Origin: Onthophagus taurus
Taxonomy: Eukaryota; Arthropoda; Insecta; Coleoptera; Scarabaeidae
Length of the DNA: 64,000 nt
Direction of reading: 5' to 3'
NCBI RefSeq assembly: GCF_036711975.1
Contig: NC_091971.1
Coordinates: 22,265,501-22,329,500, forward strand
Part shown: positions 44,642 to 57,098 of the stretch, in pieces
Layout: every line of letters starts with the position of its first letter
Position numbering within the stretch: the first letter of the stretch is position 1
Notes under the pieces: model-generated
Told to the model about the DNA's origin: nothing
Databases searched by the model: none
What the model saw: the letters and a program-made list of their open reading frames with translations, nothing else
Translations under genes and position numbers: made by a program

Positions 44642-47600
44642 TCATAAATTGTCCGCTTCTTCGATCGTTTCAGGAAGTTTAGAACCTAACGTTTCTGGTA
44701 GTTTTAACGATAACAATCCCGCTAAAATTGAGACTCCTGCAAAGAGTATCATTGGAAGCACTTGTACATATTTTCCCTAAAATAATAAATTAATTATTTA
44801 AGAAACAAATAAATCTTATTTTGTTTACGATTAATGGCACAAAAGGTGCTAATGTTGACCCAATTCTTGCAGTTGTTGAGGCGGTTCCAACACCACCACT
44901 TCTAATAACTGTTGGAAGCATTTCCGCTGTATGGCAATAAACAACACCAAAAGATGAAGTGATGCTGAGTTTCCCGATTAAAAATAAAGTTACTTCTACC
45001 CAGGTAATACCTAGAATTTAACGAATAATAAAACAAGTTTTAAATTAGGTGGATTAAAAAACCTGATGGAATAATATTTGCAGCACAGGTTAGCCCACAA
45101 AGTAAAAATGATATAACTAAAGTGGGTTTCCTTCCAAATTTAGACATAGATATCCATGAAAGTGTATATCCAGGAATTTCAATTAAACAAACCAAAGAGA
45201 AATTTAAATATTTATTTCCGCTTATGTTTACGGAATTTATTGATAATCCATAATAAACGAAAGCGTTCACAGTCCTAAAAATAAAGAAAAATAATTAAAA
45301 AAAGCTAAATTAAATTGATGACATATTATTACCAAACAATAATAATAATAATAAATCGCACGACTAATTTTTTTGATTTAAAAATATATTTAATCATTAT
45401 CCACGGAGATTTTTCAACTTTTTGGGGAGGTGCTACATCGGGATTGATTTGGTCCGTTTCAAACGACATCATTATCATTTCAGAAAGATCGACTTGATTA
45501 AATCTAGCCGCTTCTATAACGATTTCTTTCGCTTTTAATTTTCGATTTTTCGCCAACAACCATCGCACCGATTCTGGAATTAACCTAAAAAATCTATTTT
45601 AGAATATAAATTTTTTGCCATCAACAACAAATTAACCCACCAGTAATAACATAGAAACACTAAACAAGGTCCCGAAGCCGTTAATTGCAAAGGAACCCAA
45701 TCTTGATATACCCAAGCGAATAAACCAACTAAAGCTTCTCCAACAGCGTAAAAATAATTTAAAACTATTGCTGTTATTTCACGTTTACTTCGTCCAACTA
45801 ATTCAACACCTAAAATAATACAGTCAAACCGCGATTAATACGGGGAAGGCTAAAAAAGTTCATTATATGGAAAATTTTTAATTTGCACTTTAAACTGTTT
45901 GAATGAATAATTTTAAAGTCGCGTTGACATGGGTTGTGAATCACGAACGTGAGCTACGTTTTCGTAAGCTACGCTCTGTGTCAATTATTAGATTCGTCAA
46001 AATATTAAACCTGTTTGATTTTTGTATCTTGTAGTCAGTCGTGAGCAGAGCAAAAGGGCAGTTGTTAAATTATGGCTGCTCATATTTTAATAATGAATGA
46101 TGCAGACACCAATAAATGTCTGGAACTATATCAGAATGAGCTAGTATTGTAGGATACGACCAGAGAGGACTATAAAAAACGAGCAGCAAGAAGAATTGTA
46201 ACTGCAATGGAAATTGATGGTTTTACAGAAATCCATGTAATAATGAAATTTAAAAATTTACGTAGCTCCTATTTGCAAGATATAAACAAGATTAAGCAGA
46301 GTATAAAGATAAGCAGAGTTGTTCTTATAAAGTTTATACTTCTAAAGTGAAATGGTTCAAAATAATGGATCGTTTTCTCAAGCCACACATAAAAGCAAGA
46401 GAAACCCAATAAAACTTGGTAAGTATTTATTTTAATTTATAATTCCGTTCTTCCTGTTGGGTCCCTTTGGAAAGGGGCAGACGTTTCGCCAAGATCTCAC
46501 CTGGCATCTTCAATGGGTTGTCGTAGTTTCCTGCAGATATCTTGGACCGACTACAGCAATAAATAAATAAGTAAATTAACATATACGTTACATTTATTCC
46601 AAAAAATAAATAAGGTAATCCATTTCGCACATTTCAGCGTTTGTATAATTTATTTTTAACAAGTATTCTTTTAATTTTATAACAAAAGCTACCTCCTGTC
46701 AAAATAACAATTAGTTTGTACCTGCAAAATGTAAACTTGTATTACAAAATTAAAAATGAATTACACAAATGCTGAAATGTGCGAAATGCATTACCTTTAC
46801 GGAATGGCGTGCGGTAATTCGGCAGAAGCAAGGCGGTTGTATCAAGAAAGACACTACGACATTTCTACATTTTCTACGCATTCACCAACGATTATGGGAA
46901 AATGGAAGTTTTAAAAGGAATACTGCTGATAATGGGCGACCTATGGAAGTTGCAAATCCCCAAGTAGAGGAGACTACTTGGGAAATTTCAACGAAATTGA
47001 TGAAAATTCGACCACAAGTACCAGAAAAACTGTTCACAACTTAAACCTATCACACTCGACAGTTTTGAGAATTTTGAAAAGGCAACTTTTGTATTCCTAC
47101 TATATCCCAAGAGTACAAGCCTTATTGCCAAAAGATTTTCCGCCAAGATTGGCTTTTTGTACATGGATGCAAGACAAAATAGCTCAAAATCCTGAGTTTG
47201 GAGTTCTGTTTACCGATGAAGCATCTTTCTCGAAGGCTGGTGTTTTCAATTTTCACAATAACCACATATGGGCAGAAGCTCATCGCATTTATGTTCGAAA
47301 ATTTCCTGGAGAAAGAGCGCCTTGTCCTAAAACTTTATATCGAATAGTTACAAAATTTCTGGAAAGTGGTAACGTGGAGGAAAAAAACGAACACGTGCAA
47401 GATCGGTTTCGAATGAACAGAATCAAATAGCTGTTTTATAAGCTGTAGATGTTAATCCTCATGTAAGTTGCCGTCAATTGTCAAAAGATTCAGGCATTTC
47501 ATTAACGAGTGTACAGGGTGTCCAAATTTCGATGGGTTTGCAGGGTATCTCAGTTATTATGAAAGATAGAAAGTTGTGGCTTCGCGAACCTGAGCTACTT

Positions 47601-50600
47601 TTTTGTGAAACTTACAATGGCGCAAACCAAATTTTTATAGTCCTCTTCGTTTTTAATATACAGGAAGTGTTTGAAATTTACTATTTTCAGACACCTCCTG
47701 TATCTCGGCTATACGAAACTTAGTAAAAAAGTAAAAATAGGTTCTAATAGATTTTTTCACGTGGAATCCAATGGTGCACGTAGAATTTTTCTAGTCATCA
47801 CGATTTTTGAGTTATAAACACAACTCAAATACTGAATACTCAACTTCTAAAATACTTAACTCTTTATAACTCAAAAACTGTGATGACTAGAAAAATTCTA
47901 CGTGCACCATTGAATTCTACGTGAAAAAATCTATTAGAACCCGTTTTTACGTTTCCGGATAGCCGAGATACAGGAGGTGTCTGAAAATCGTAAATTTTGA
48001 AACTCTCCCTGTATATCAAAAATGAAGAGGGCTAGGAAAATTTGGTTTGAGCCATTGTAAGTTTTACAAAAAAGTAGCTCAGGTTCGCGAAAGCCGCAAC
48101 TTTCTATCTTTCATAATAACTGAGATACCCTGCAAACCCATCGAAATATGGACACCCTGTACATCGGATTTTGAAACTTAATAAGTTTCATCCGTATCAT
48201 GTCTCTCTACACCAACAATTACATGGTGATGATTTCGAAAATCGTGTGCAATTTTGTACTTGGGCTATGGAAAAATTAAGATTGAATGAAAATTTTTTCT
48301 TCAATGTACTATTTTCCGATGAATCCTCTTTCACCACCAATCACGGCCAAGTAAATCGTCATAACATGCACCACTGGTCACATGAAAATCCTCGTTGGCT
48401 AAGACAAGTTGATCATCAAAAACCTTGGACAGTTAATGTCTGGTGCGGCATTGTTGGCAGTAAAATAATTGGCCCTTTTTTATTGATGGCAATTTGAATG
48501 GCAGAAAGTATCGGAATTTTTTGTTGAACGATTTACCGGTTTTGTTGGAAGACCTTACTCAGGAGCGAAGACTTGCGCTATGGATGTCCATCTCATTATG
48601 CTGTAGCCGCAAGAGAAGTTTTAGACGAAATGATTCCGGAAAAATGGATTATTACGTCCTAATGGACCGGTGAATTGGCCAACTAGATCACCCGACTTAA
48701 CTTCTCCCGATTTCTTTCTTTGAGGTTACCTCAAACGAAAGTTTACAACCAGGTTCCAACAACACCAAACGATATGAAAAACCGTATCAGAGCAGCTTGT
48801 GAATCAATAACTGAAGAAAAGCTTGGCAATGTGCAGAGAACGTTTTCAATGAGAATTCAGAAATGTTTAGAAGTGAATGGTCATCATTTTGAGCATTTAA
48901 TCGATGTATAAAGGTAACTTTATAAATTTTAATCAATGTTCTAAGGTGATTTCAAAAATGAAGAAGAATTTTAGTACTATTTTACGATTAATTAAATCAA
49001 TAAAGTTTTAAATTAATAAATAAAGTTTTTTTATTAATTAAATTTTTTTAATTACATTTTTAAAAATGTTGTTTTATTTCCTTTTTGTAGATATCTTCAT
49101 AACGCAGAATTTAAGAAAAAAATTTTTTAAGCACAAAATACTTAGTTTGTTAAGTTGTTCAAGACGTTGAAAGAAAAAAGTATTTGTACGATTTGAAAAA
49201 ATGAAAATGACGTCAGAAGGGCCTTTAGGCAACCCTGAAAAAAAACTTGCTCATGTGTACCCTTTTCACCAAAAAAAGTTTACTTGAAACTTTTTTCGAT
49301 TCGATTTTGGGTTTTCGAGATATAAGCATATGTCATTTTAAATGAAACACCTGTATACTACAAAATCTAGCCAATGTGGTATTTTATTTCTCCTCAACAA
49401 TTTGCATTGCCAAGGCACTGCTCCATCATGGTTGCAATATTCATCTCTTTTTGCCAATGCTGATCTGTTCGGAAGTCTATCAAGTGTTCTATCAGCAATG
49501 TTTGTAAGACCAGAACTGCTTATTTGCTGCCAAGTTCCCGGAATTACACTGTAGTTTTCGTCCACAGAATCGATTATGCTAGCTGGCACATAATAATTAT
49601 CAGTTTTTCAAAGCCAGTTATGTATTGAGCAGCAGGTTCTTACAATTTTATTAACTTTTTGTGTATCTACGGCAATTGGCTTTTGAAATATTCTAAATTT
49701 TGATGCTAGTATACCAAATCCATTTTGCTCTGGACAGCCTATAATTGAAAATGCGTTCAGCTCTGGATAAATTTCGTTTACTGGTTTTAGTAGAGATGTT
49801 GTTAAAGGAAATGCATCATTAGCGACAATAACTGCATTTGAAGGTATATTCAGTATATTTGCCTCCATAGTCTCATTCAGGCTACAGTTTCGCCTCACAC
49901 CCCATCTGATGCTCTGCCTTTAGCTCCTATATCCATATATGTGAAACAATAATTATGATCAACTAAGGCACCCAGTTTTAGATGGTGCTCTTATAACTAT
50001 TTGCTTACCATATAGTGCCCCAATGGGCACTAAAAACATATTAATGTATATAATATATTTATACTCAGAAAAATGATAAATTACAAAAAGGTGTGCTATT
50101 TTATAAATAGAGGTTGTAATTTTCATGAAAATCCTATATAATTTTTTCTTGTTATTAGGATATTACTGTATCGGTAAATGAAAAGCCAGCTTCACCTGAA
50201 TATAATGCAATAGCATCCCAACAATTCAATCCACATCTAAATAAACGCAATGCCAAAACGACTCTTTAAAAAGAAAGTTTCAGCAAACATCTCGTAAAAA
50301 GAAGCTATGTTTGATACCTGTTGGAAATGATATTAATTCTACGATAAATGAACTAGATGATATAGCTGAAGTTAGCTATAAACTAGCTGTAGAAGATATA
50401 AAGGATCTCTGAGTTAACTTTGGCCATGCGCAATTAGCAAATGTATACTTGCTTTAGGAAATATATTTTTTGCAAACCCTTGAAAAATTTGCCCGTGAAT
50501 TTAGATGAAAGTCTAGTTGCCATACCAATAATAAGAATACCGTTATTAATTAAATAACGTTTTTACTTACCTTGATAAATTCTTTTAGAGCATCACACAC

Positions 50601-53600
50601 TGCATCCAAAACTTCTTCTATAAATTTACTTATCGATGATTTGGGGACTCTAAATAAATATTCTAACCTTTTAAAAGAGTCTCCAGTAGCTAAATATTGA
50701 AGAGTTATTTGCAGTTTTAGTTTAGCCGATAGAGCTTCTCTCATGTTAGTGGATATTTTTTGAAGTTTGAGGCTAACGAGTTCCAATAAATAACGAAAAT
50801 GGTGTTCCGACATTCGAAGCAAATTTTTATAATCTTCAGGGTACTTGGAGATGTCTTTCATTAAATTAGTATGAATTCTTTGTAGAATCCATTTCCTTGT
50901 TCACTCTCATCTTTTGTTTTTTTCTTGTCAAATTTTGTGAAATCCTGTCTGCTATACACCACACAAAACTTGATATGCTTCCGCCACCAAACACTACATA
51001 TGCGCGACTGAAGCAAATACCTACCGGGTAAACACTTTTCACGAAAAAGTCGTGAAATTATTCGTGTTACCACGAGGGCGCCTCTTGTTCGTGATTCACA
51101 ACCCAAGTCAACGCGGCTTAATGCTTTATATTTATATCAAGGACTGTAGAATCTAAGAGGATTGCTGTATCCCGGAAACAGGTGCACAGCTCGAAGGTCC
51201 GTTTATGATGTCACGAATAAACACTAGAACTAACACTAGACCTAGAACTTGAAACATTCGTGTTTAGTAATGAAGGAATGGATAGTGATTTTGCGAAAAG
51301 TCGGATTATTCGGCATATCTCTACATCGAAGTGATACCCTTACATAGCCATATTATTGAGATATTTGACTAAAAATGAAATTAATAAGAAAGCTGATAAG
51401 ATATGTTAACTTATTTGGATCCAAGATACAAAATGAACTTTTTTAATGCTGATTTAACTAACGAAGCAATTCTAAAAAGAGGACACTGTAATGATCCTTC
51501 AAGAAATGAATTTTATAGCGAATTTTGCAAGTCATCGATGAAAATTGCAACATCGACAATTTTATCAAAACTTCAAATCTTGTTTTCTCAAAAACTAAAA
51601 TTTATTTTTTAAAACATGTTGGTTCATTGGAAAGAGCACACTTTTATTAACGTTTTGGGAAATTTTCATACTCATATTCCAAGATATCGATTTTATACGA
51701 ATTATTAAAATTTAATCGGCGAAAATTGCAAAATTCGAAGAAATTATCGATCATATCAAAAATTTTTTTCTCAAAAACTAAAAGGTATTTTTCAAAACGG
51801 TTTCTTGCATTAAAAAAAGGATACTTTAATTACTAATTAGTGATATTTCCACAAGGATCCTCAACGGAATTAATTTTATAGCGAATTTTGCAAGTCATCG
51901 ATGAAAATTGCAACATCGACAATTTTATCAAAACTTCAAATATTGTTTTCTCAAAAACTAAAATTTATTTTGTAAAACCTGTTGGTTTATTGGAAAGAGG
52001 ACACTCTTATTAACACATTGGGAAGTTTTTAAACTCATATTCTAAGAAATGGATTTTATACAAATTTTTAAAACTTAACCGGCGAAAATTGCAAAATTCG
52101 AAAAAATTATCGATCATTTCAAAATTTTTTTTCTCAAGAACTAAAAGTGATTTTTCAAAACGGCTTGTTGCATTAAAAAGAGGATACTTTAATTACTAAT
52201 TAGTGATATTTCCACAAGGATCCTTAACGGAATTAATTTTATAGCGAATTTTGCAAGTCATCGATGAAAATTGCAACATCGACAATTTTATCAAAACTTC
52301 AAATATTGTTTTCTCAAAAACTAAAAGTTATTTTTCAAAACGTGTTGGTTTATTGGAAAGAGGACGCTTTTATTAACATTTTGGAAAATGTTCATACTCA
52401 TATTCCAAGAAATCGATTTTATACGAATTATTAAAATATAATCGGCGAAAATTACAAAATTCGAAAAAACTGTAGATTATTTCAAAAATTTATTTCTCAA
52501 GAACTGAAAGTGATTTTTCAAAACGGTTTTTTGAATTAAAAAGAGGATACTTTAATTAATAATTGGTAATATTTCCACAAGGATGCTTCAAGAAATTAAT
52601 TTTATAGCGAATTTTGAAAATTATCGATGAAAATTGCAACATCAAAAATTTTGTCAAAACTTCAATATTGGTTTCTTAAAAACTAAAAGTTATTTTTCAA
52701 AACGGGTTGGTTCATTGGAAAGACGATACTTTTATTAACATTTTGGGAAATTTTCATACTCATATTCCAAGTAATCGATTTTATACGAATTATTAAAATT
52801 TATTCGGCAAAAATTGCAAAATTCGAAAAAATTGTCGATTATTTCAAAAATTTATTTCTCAAGAACTGAAAGTGATTTTTCAAAACGGTTTTTTGCATTG
52901 AAAAGAGGATACTTTAATTAATAATTGGTGATATTTCCCCAAGGATCCTTCAAGAAATTATCTTTATAGCGAATTTTGAAAGTTATCGATGATAATTGCA
53001 ACCACTAAAATTTTATCAAAACTTGAAACATTGTTTTCTCAAAAACTAAAAGTTATTTTTCAAAACGTGTTGTTTCATTGGAAAGAGCACATTTTTATTA
53101 ACATTTTGGGAAATTTTCATACTCATATTCTAAGATATCGATTTTATACGCATTATTAAAATTTAATCGGCGAAAATTGCAAAATTCGAAGAAATTGTCG
53201 ATTATTTCAAAAATTTATTTCTCAAGAACTAAAAGTGATTTTTCAAAACGGTTTTTTGCATTAAAAAGAGGATACTTTAATTAATAATTGGTGATATTTC
53301 CACAAGAAAATATCCCTCAAGAAATTAATTTTATAGCGACTTTTGAAAATTATCGATGAAAATTGCAACATCGAAAATTTTTTCAAAACTTCCAATAAAG
53401 TTTTCTCAAAAACTAAAAGTTATTTTTCAAAACGTGTTGATTCATTGGAAAGAGGACACTCTTATTAACACATTGGGAAGTTTTCAAACTCACATTCTAA
53501 GAAATGGATTTTATACACATTTTTAAAACTTAATCGGCGAAAATTGTAAAATTCGAAAAAATTATCGATCATTTTAAAAATTTTTTTCTCAAAAACTAAA

Positions 53601-55981
53601 AGCGATTTTTCAAAATGGCTTGTTGCATTAAAAAGATGATACTTTAATTACTAATTAGTGATATTTCCACAAGGATCCTTAACGGAATTAAGTTTATAGC
53701 GAATTTTGCAAGTCATCGATGAAAATTGCAACATCGACAATTTTATCAAAAGTTCAAATATTGTTTTCTCAAAAACTAAAATTTATTTTTTAAAACGTGT
53801 TGGTTCATTGGAAAGAGCACACTTTTATTAACATTTTGGGAAATTTTCATACTCAGATTCCAAGATATCGACTTTATACGAATTATTAAAATTTAATCGG
53901 CGAAAATTGCAAAATTCGAAGAAATTGTCGATTATTTCAAAAATTTATTTCTCAAGAACTAAAAGTGATTTTTCAAAACGGTTTTTTGCATTAAAAAGAG
54001 GATACTTTAATTAATAATTGGTGATATCTCCACAAGGATGCTTCAAGCAATTAATTTTATAGCAAATTTTGCAAGTCATCTATGAAAATTGCAACATCGA
54101 CAATTTTATCAAAACTTCAAATATTGTTTTCTCAAAAACTAAAAGTTATTTTTCAAAACGGCTTTTTGCATTAAAAAGAGGACACTTTAATTAATAACTG
54201 GTGATATATCCACAAGGATCCTTTAAGAAATGAATTTTATAGCGAACTTTGAAAGTTATCGATGAAAATTGCAACATCGACAATTTTATCAAAACTTCAA
54301 ATATTGGTTTCTCAAAAACTAAAAGTTATTTTTCAAAACGGGTTGGTTCATTGGAAAGACGATACTTTTATTAACATTTTGGGAAATTTTCATACTCATA
54401 TTCCAAGAAATGGATTTTATACGAATTTTTAAAACTTAATCGGTGAAAATTGCAAAATTCGAAAAAATTGTCGATTATTTCAAAAATTTATTTCCGAAGA
54501 ACTAAAACTGATTTTTCAAAACGGCTTGTTGCATTACAAAGAGGATACTTTAATTAATAATTGGTGATATTTCCACAAGGATGCTTCAAGAAATTAATTT
54601 TATAGCGAATTTTGAAAATTATCGATGAAAATTGCAACATCGAAAATCTTTTCAAAACTTCAAATAAAGTTTTCTCCAAATCTTTTGTCCTACACCTCCA
54701 AATGTCCAAATGTCCAACACCTAAAGGAGATACTAATTCCTGTGAATGGTAGAGTACTAAGTAATAAATTTGTAATTGGTAACTATCCGGTATCCGGGCG
54801 GATTTTAAAAAATGGCCGGATAGGCCGGATACTGGGTAGTCGCCGGTATCCGTTCCACCACTAGTGTTTAGCCGTGCGTCTCTTAAGACGGCTAAACGTG
54901 AATGTTTCTAGTTCTAGGTCTAGTGTTAGCTCTAGTTTTAGTTGATTGAAAAATATACAACAATCTAGCGCTGAATAACAATTAAAACTAGAACTACCGT
55001 CCTTGATTTCTACATCCTATAGACAACTCGGGGAATACCCGGAGTTTATCTATGAATATGGCGAATAATGCAAATCTCGTATTTAAATAAATGAGAAGAT
55101 TGTTATGTAAGGTTTTTTACCTAAAATAAATGCGAGTGGATAAACTCCAGCTGTTCCAAAGGCATTTGCAAAAAGTAGAATTAAAAAAAATGGATAATTT
55201 GGTGATATACTTTGTAAAACACCGGTTACGCTCATAAAAATAATACAAAAAATAAATATCAGTTTTCGTCCAAATCTAAAAATAAGAATATAAAATCCAA
55301 CCTGCGTGTTTATAAAATAAAATACTTGTCGGCTAAAAATCCAAAAACGGCACTTCCTATGAGTATTCCTAAAAAATGCGCACCACCCGCCAGTGAAAGT
55401 TTCCATTCATTTTCCAAGCAAGTGATTCCGAACTGAGTCAGCCCAAAATTGCGGAGATTAAAATTTTTGCGCCTGAATAGGCAAGAATGCTTACGTCGTT
55501 CACAACAGTCCGCTCGTTATCAAAGACCCACTTATCGCATTTTTCAACAAGATTCCGAAGAAAAACTTGCTCCACACAAGTATCATTAGGAAACGTTCCA
55601 TTTAATTCAAAACGGGTACATTGTGTGGGTACATATTTGTCACTTGGATTATCTATTGAATTGGGTATCGCCATTTGAAGAAAATCCGCTTTGTATTCTG
55701 CCGTTGAAGCATCTTCACAATTCGGTATCAAACACCTAATAATACAATTAAATAAAATAAAATTTATTAAATCAATTAATTTTTGAAAGTGACGTTTAAA
55801 CGTCAAAATTGTCATTTAAAAGTCAAATAAATTCTTACCTGTAATTAGGAATTCCAGCCACAAAAACATAAGTTAAACTATTCGCTGCCGAAAATATAAT
55901 AGGAAGACAAATAAGTAAATAAATTTTTATTTGATATGCCCCCATCTCCCCCAATTCTAACAAAATATCGTCAAAATCCAT
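44642..55981 (-). CDS. SLC22-family organic cation/carnitine transporter (nine exons, complete)
   Basis: Exons: 55981-55839, 55735-55495, 55432-55326, 55275-55121, 45809-45641, 45584-45333, 45274-45063, 45010-44829, 44776-44642; total 532 codons including TGA (531 aa), all GT/AG. The start '[20 protein letters not shown]' suits the family; an in-frame Met 12 codons upstream is less typical. Features are TM1 ('[20 protein letters not shown]'), a Cys-rich extracellular loop ([27 protein letters not shown]), the MFS signature 'GFLADKFGRK', '[14 protein letters not shown]', '[10 protein letters not shown]' and the tail '[15 protein letters not shown]'. It is a 12-TM plasma-membrane major facilitator for organic cations, carnitine or similar solutes; the substrate cannot be told. 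Intron 4 is 9.3 kb and full of transposons; the frame joins exactly across it. Confidence 0.92.
46072..46400 (+). pseudogene. Harbinger-associated MADF/Myb-like protein gene
   Basis: From ATG at 46072: '[12 protein letters not shown]', a stop (TAG where Trp is expected), '[19 protein letters not shown]' and '[19 protein letters not shown]', i.e. the MADF DNA-binding fold. Later pieces '[11 protein letters not shown]' follow in another frame. In Harbinger elements this second protein helps nuclear import and DNA binding of the transposase. A possible C-terminal piece ('[15 protein letters not shown]') lies at about 50330-50400. Confidence 0.7.
46755..47435 (+). pseudogene. Mariner-type DUF4817 transposase, copy A
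   Basis: '[18 protein letters not shown]' and '[12 protein letters not shown]' (helix-turn-helix), then '[20 protein letters not shown]', '[15 protein letters not shown]' and '[20 protein letters not shown]' (first catalytic Asp) appear in successive frames. After 'HIWAEAH' the sequence switches to the start of a second transposase copy ('[19 protein letters not shown]'). Confidence 0.75.
47290..48911 (+). pseudogene. Mariner-type DUF4817 transposase, copy B, split by a palindromic MITE
   Basis: The first part (47290-47511) reads '[20 protein letters not shown]' and '[16 protein letters not shown]'. The reading resumes exactly after the MITE at 48160 with '[20 protein letters not shown]', '[11 protein letters not shown]', '[15 protein letters not shown]' (first Asp), '[16 protein letters not shown]'. 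Later pieces include '[13 protein letters not shown]' (last Asp region, about 48685-48722) and '[16 protein letters not shown]'. Several stops are present. Confidence 0.75.
47514..48159. mobile_element. Almost fully palindromic MITE (mariner type, TA duplication)
   Basis: Ends CAGGGTGTCCAAATTTCGAT and inverse, flanked by TA at 47512-47513 and 48160-48161. Arms of about 300 bp pair nearly throughout: for example GATAGAAAGTTGTGGCTTCG near 47565 with the inverse near 48095, and CTAGTCATCACGATTTTTGA near 47795 with TCAAAAACTGTGATGACTAG near 47871. The loop is only about 35-40 bases. A transcript would fold into a very long hairpin. Confidence 0.92.
49340..49356. mobile_element. Right end of a mariner-type element inside Harbinger
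   Basis: AAATGAAACACCTGTATA at about 49339-49356 has the shape of a mariner end next to TA; directly after it the Harbinger transposase C-terminus resumes. The left end of this element was not placed with certainty. Confidence 0.5.
49360..50861 (-). pseudogene. PIF/Harbinger transposase (broken)
   Basis: N-terminal frame 50861-50550: '[20 protein letters not shown]', '[20 protein letters not shown]', '[15 protein letters not shown]'. A middle piece near 49900-49960 reads '[10 protein letters not shown]'. Frame 49898-49360: '[20 protein letters not shown]' (catalytic Asp region), '[12 protein letters not shown]', an in-frame TGA, then 'YVPASIIDS', '[20 protein letters not shown]'. The order is that of Harbinger DDE transposases. 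A frameshift, a stop and foreign DNA at 50040-50545 break it. Confidence 0.85.
51225..51267. repeat. Left half of a CTAGAACTAACACTAG hairpin, ending in the hAT target site
   Basis: AACACTAGAACTAACACTAG continues to GAAACATTCGTGTTTAG. The inverse half is at 54864-54950 beyond hAT copy 3 (GTGTTTAGCCGTGCG... and TTTCTAGTTCTAGGTCTAG). The hAT therefore jumped into the loop of an existing hairpin repeat. Confidence 0.8.
51268..54863 (+). mobile_element. hAT-derived element with internal satellite, in SLC22 intron 4 (copy 3)
   Basis: It is flanked by a perfect 8-bp duplication GTGTTTAG at 51260-51267 and 54864-54871. Ends are TAATGAAGGAATGGATAGTG and the inverse of TAGTGGTGGAACGGATACCG. Edge remnants of hAT transposase include '[17 protein letters not shown]' at 51403 and a short '[18 protein letters not shown]' piece near 54710. 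The centre is about nine 361-bp satellite units (51480-54690), some containing half-unit losses. It has the same orientation as copy 1. Confidence 0.88.
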
Positions 55982-57098
55982 CACAACTTTTTGTTTTTCA
56001 TAAAAATAAATTAACAAACTTTTCTAATTTTTAATTTAGGTTATCAATGACTTTGATAGAACCGCACGACGTTTCTATCTCAAGTTACCAGACGGTTTGA
56101 CCAAGTCTCGACTAGGATCGGGTTCATGTTTTATTTTTTTCGAAACACTCAACAATAGGCCTTGAGAAACAGCAAAATATTACTAATTTTTGTCGTCACG
56201 ATGGGAATATCAGTGGTGATGAATTACTAATTTTTATCGTCGCGTTAGAAATAACAAAGTGAGGAAACCATTTTTTGTGGCAATTCCGCGATTACCGTAA
56301 CAAGCCTGCGTGTAATCACTATTCGAATAGATCCGCATGCAAAGAATCGAAAAAGGGGGGGAAATCACGTGTAAATATCCCATAAAGGTCAAAGTTTAAA
56401 CAAATCGAGAGATGTTTTGCACAATGCACCTTTTCGAGTCAACGCACTGCCACGTACTGATTAAAAGTGATAAATTTAGAGGCACAACTTACATTTAGAT
56501 TTTAAAAAGGAGGCCAAGATTTATTATTAGAAGACAAATAGTAGTGAACCAAATTATTGATTTTTTTAAATGTTGACCTATTTTCCTCCACAGGAAATAA
56601 AGAAAACTACAATGATGGTTTTAATATTGCAAAAACAGGGATTTCCGAAGAATAATTAAGTTTTAAAGAGACGTATCGTGATTCTAACTAGTATTTATCT
56701 TTTTAAACGCTGGAAAAATAAAGATTTTAAAATTCCCGAGAAATAATATGTTTAAAATACCAAAATATGCGTGTTTCTTTTAATAACCTTTATACATTGT
56801 GTACAAATATTTCATGAGTTTATCAATGCCTAAAAATTAATTGCACCAAAACATCTCAATAAACCATTTAAAACGATATATCTTATCTAAAAAGATTATA
56901 TTTTAAATTGTAAGCTTAAATTAAATTTTAAATCTTAAACTTTACTTGTATAAATAATAAGAATCAACTCACTTCACTCAATTTGATTAATTAAAACGAT
57001 TAAGTCACAATTAAGATTGCTTAACTCTCCGCATGAATCATATTAAGATAACAAACAAATACGATTTTTATTTCAAAAATATGTAATAAAAAAAAAGA
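55982..57098. other. Intergenic between SLC22 and triokinase genes
   Basis: This holds the SLC22 promoter side and the triokinase 3' side. A minus-strand AATAAA near 57066-57073 fits the triokinase polyadenylation signal. No coding region was recognised. Confidence 0.45.

Larger units (their letters stand above)
45917..51118. mobile_element. PIF/Harbinger transposon in SLC22 intron 4, carrying nested elements
   Basis: Ends AGTCGCGTTGACATGGGTTG (45917) and the inverse of AGCCGCGTTGACTTGGGTTG (ending 51118) continue into a shared GTGAATCACGAAC. The flanks are TAA at 45914-45916 and 51119-51121, a 3-bp duplication proper to Harbinger. It carries both typical genes: a MADF-domain gene at the left on plus and a transposase at the right on minus. 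Both are broken. The middle is filled by mariner-type DNA. Confidence 0.88.

Noticed and set aside
46427-46630. Frame with '[16 protein letters not shown]' on the minus strand
   Set aside because: It resembles repeated insect sequence but could not be tied to a known protein or element.
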